Program-made: the position numbers and the translations under genes
Source: Fratercula arctica
Lineage: Eukaryota; Chordata; Aves; Charadriiformes; Alcidae
Length of the DNA stretch: 64,000 bases
NCBI GenBank assembly: GCA_947846985.1
Contig: CANTUZ010000025.1
Coordinates: 1,734,100-1,798,099 of the forward strand
Direction of reading: 5' to 3'
Notes under the pieces: model-generated
Told to the model about the DNA's origin: nothing
Databases searched by the model: none
What the model saw: the letters and a program-made list of their open reading frames with translations, nothing else
Shown: piece by piece, positions 62,038-64,000 of the stretch
Position numbering within the stretch: the stretch's first letter is position 1
Layout: every line of letters starts with the position of its first letter

Positions 62038-62909
62038 GGCCCCATGGGATGTTCCTGTCCCCAGCCGCCCCTGCCCTCCCCTCTGTCCTGGCGGCAAGAG
62101 CAGCCATCACCTTCTCTTCAATATCTTTTCTCCTGGACTGGTGGACCCTGGCCAGTCCCAGTGGAGCAGGCACTGGGGTCTGGCTGCAGCAGCCAGCTGA
62201 CTGGTGTGGCTGGGGCTGGCTCACTCCACCACCCCTTTAGGAGCCCCTAGAGAACAGCTCAGTTTTGGGGGACTTGGCTTTGCTGGCCCTGCTGTGAGCA
62301 GAGTCCCAGTTAGCTTGCCCAGGAAGGATGCTACCTTGGACTGCCAGAGACCTGAGCCCAAAGAAACCCATCACTTCTCCTGCCACAGAAGATGTGCTGT
62401 CTCCTGGTGGGGGAAACCTGTGCCTCCTCTTCGCTGCAGGGTGGAGGAAGTAGCTTTGCAAAGTGCTGCCCAGCTCTGGGCCGGGGCTGATCACTATGGT
62501 GCTACTTTCTCTGCCTCTTGGCCCAGCCTCGCTGCCCTGGGAGCCACGGACCCCCACACTGGACTGCGGTAACTGCAGTGAGCTGGCATCCTAGCATGTG
62601 AAGGGATGGTGTGTTGTGATCAGCCACCAGTACTGGGGGACCCAAGGAGGCTGACAGCATCCAGGGCAGGAGGACAGAAGACAGTGCCATATGGAGGGTG
62701 GCTGAGGGCTTGGGGGGAGATGCAACCCTGCAACTGGTGCCAGCACAGCTTGGGGAGGGGGGTTCAGGGGGCTATGCCAGTGGATTATTGCCCTCTCCTG
62801 CCCTTGGAGGGGGATTTTCAGGCAGGCATCAGCCCCGATGCTGTGCCATAGGACTGTGAGGGAGAAACTGCCATCAAGCTCAGAGAAGTCCACAGTGGGC
62901 TTTTATACC

Positions 62910-62915
62910 AATAAA
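62910..62915 (+). other. Poly(A) signal AATAAA of APH1A copy 2
   Basis: AATAAA about 870 bp after the stop codon, beyond the edge of the duplicated arm; copy 1 has no equivalent. Confidence 0.65.
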
Positions 62916-62934
62916 AAGTAGTACCATAGGTGAG

Positions 62935-62960
62935 TGGGGGGTGTGTGTGTGTGTGTGCCA
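62935..62960 (+). repeat. GT dinucleotide run
   Basis: Uninterrupted GT repeat of about 9 units at 62940-62957, downstream of the APH1A poly(A) signal. Confidence 0.8.
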
Positions 62961-63800
62961 CTGCTGGTGTGACCACGGGGGGTGTCTGGCAGTTGCAGAC
63001 CCCAGTTGCCTGAAGGTCTTGCTCCTGTTCTGTCCATCCCTGGTTTTACTGCTTTGAGGTGGAGGCTGCTGAGAGCTAGAGACCTGTAAGTTCCTTTCCT
63101 CTCCCAGGTCCATCCCATTTCTCTGCTTTGTGGGGCCGTGGGGCTCCCCAGGGCTTGGTTCTGGCTGTGCTGGAGCTGCCAGGAAAGGTGGGAGGCAGCC
63201 ATAGGTCAAGGACCACTCCAGCTATGTCGGAGCTGGAGGGGAGTTGGTTGGGGGCCAGCAAGCAAGGAAGCTGTGGCTCTGCCATTGTTCAGCTCTGCCT
63301 TTCTCCAGCCCTACCAAGCCATGACTATGTTTTTCCAACACTTTGCACAAGTAAGATGAGAACGAAGTCCTAGAGAGACAGAGGGCAGGGCCAGGCCGTG
63401 CAAGGAGCCCTGTGCTGCTTGCTCTAGAGCTCTGCCTGGGGCACAGAGGCTGATGTTGTCTCTGCCAGTCAGGAAGGGGTCCCTGTGCACCCCTCTGCTG
63501 TGGGTCCAGCTCCACCAGTGCCTGTTCCTGTCCCTCAGTTTCAGATTAGGACTGCAGAGACAGCTAGCACTATGGGAGGCTTTTAGATATTTTTTTTAAT
63601 ATATTTTAACTTTCTATTTTTTTAAATAAAAATATCTGGTGAGGCCAGATGCTGCCCCAGGCAAACAGTCCACAAGGGCAGCCTCTGTGGCCAAGGGATG
63701 CTGGAGCACTGTCCCTCCCTCAGCCTGGGGCAGGAGTGAGGGGAGGTGGAGTGGGGCAGGCTGAACCAGCAGGGCCAGGACCCCCACAGAGGCATGAGGC
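62958..63800. other. Intergenic DNA downstream of APH1A copy 2
   Basis: No exon supported. An AT-rich block at 63590-63635 contains AATAAA on plus (about 63626) and ATTAAA on minus (about 63593), either of which could end a flanking transcript. Confidence 0.45.
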
Positions 63801-63864
63801 TCACATGGTGGTTATGTTGGTGGCTGCTGTGTAGATGACCTTGGATTTGGTCAGTGAGTCGAGC
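63801..63864 (-). CDS. Candidate terminal exon of an unidentified gene
   Basis: On minus, acceptor ctcccccaccag, then LDSLTKSKVIYTAATNITTM and TGA at 63803-63801 (64 bp). An ATTAAA lies about 210 bp downstream. The reading is clean and ends just before an AT-rich 3'-UTR-like stretch. I do not recognise the protein. It would converge on APH1A copy 2. Confidence 0.4.
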
Positions 63865-64000
63865 CTGGTGGGGGAGGAAGGGGTGTGTGTATGTTGTTAG
63901 AGCAGGCAGGGGGGCCCTGCTAACCCATGTTGCTGCCTGAGAGACCACCCTTAACCCTGTGAAAAATAGTGAAGGTATTGTTGGCTTTCGCAATAATAAC

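Larger units (their letters stand above)
52868..62757 (-). repeat. Inverted repeat arm 2 (about 9.9 kb)
   Basis: Reverse-complement partner of 19995-29877. The inner edge falls in the 3' tail of a CR1 (the tail has more 8-bp units here, 52847-52868). The outer edge at 62757 is inside continuous APH1A 3' UTR, so this outer junction looks ancestral and arm 1's outer junction looks derived. Confidence 0.93.

Overview
The window reads as nuclear DNA of a bird. It holds many CR1 LINE fragments ending in the 8-bp (ATTCTGTG)n tail, several avian-type ERV LTRs, GC-rich minisatellites, and spliced vertebrate genes with GT/AG introns. There are no bacterial-style genes. Every gene model below comes from reading exon translations and splice sites by eye; no search or alignment was run.

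Layout: (1) 1-8.2 kb is repeat-dominated. It has CR1 fragments, a solo LTR (2252-3292), a decayed minus-strand endogenous retrovirus with RNase H, integrase and env-like remnants (about 3.35-6.43 kb), and further LTRs. (2) 10.2-19.2 kb, plus strand, holds head exons of a dead talin-1 (TLN1) gene. It shows frameshifts, in-frame stops, a mutated donor, missing FERM exons and a CR1 insertion carrying a 482-residue reverse-transcriptase ORF. (3) About 19,995-29,877 is arm 1 of a large inverted repeat. It carries an apparently intact seven-exon APH1A-like gene (gamma-secretase subunit) on the minus strand, two minisatellites, an LTR-like element and a CR1. (4) 29.9-52.8 kb is the spacer. It contains a complete beta-tropomyosin gene (TPM2) on the minus strand with two start exons (1a, 1b), the 6a/6b pair and three alternative last exons. 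Upstream of it, on the same strand, lie the last exons of the talin pseudogene. (5) About 52,868-62,757 is arm 2, a nearly identical reverse complement of arm 1, with a second APH1A copy on the plus strand carrying a 1-bp deletion in exon 1. (6) 62.76-64 kb is unique flank with the APH1A poly(A) signal and an unidentified terminal exon.

Main interpretation: TLN1 and TPM2 are same-strand neighbours in other vertebrates (human 9p13.3). Here the TLN1 head is on plus and its tail plus TPM2 are on minus, separated by arm 1. Re-inverting the block between the two outer ends restores a collinear order TLN1 -> TPM2 -> APH1A. The simplest reading is an inversion with staggered breaks that duplicated the APH1A block at both ends, split talin and lost its middle. 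Repair or recombination at CR1 copies fits the breakpoints. The arms differ by about a dozen small changes that I could see, so the event is recent, the arms are being homogenised, or the assembly is at fault. A sex-chromosome (Z/W) or segmental-duplication origin is possible but not shown by the sequence.
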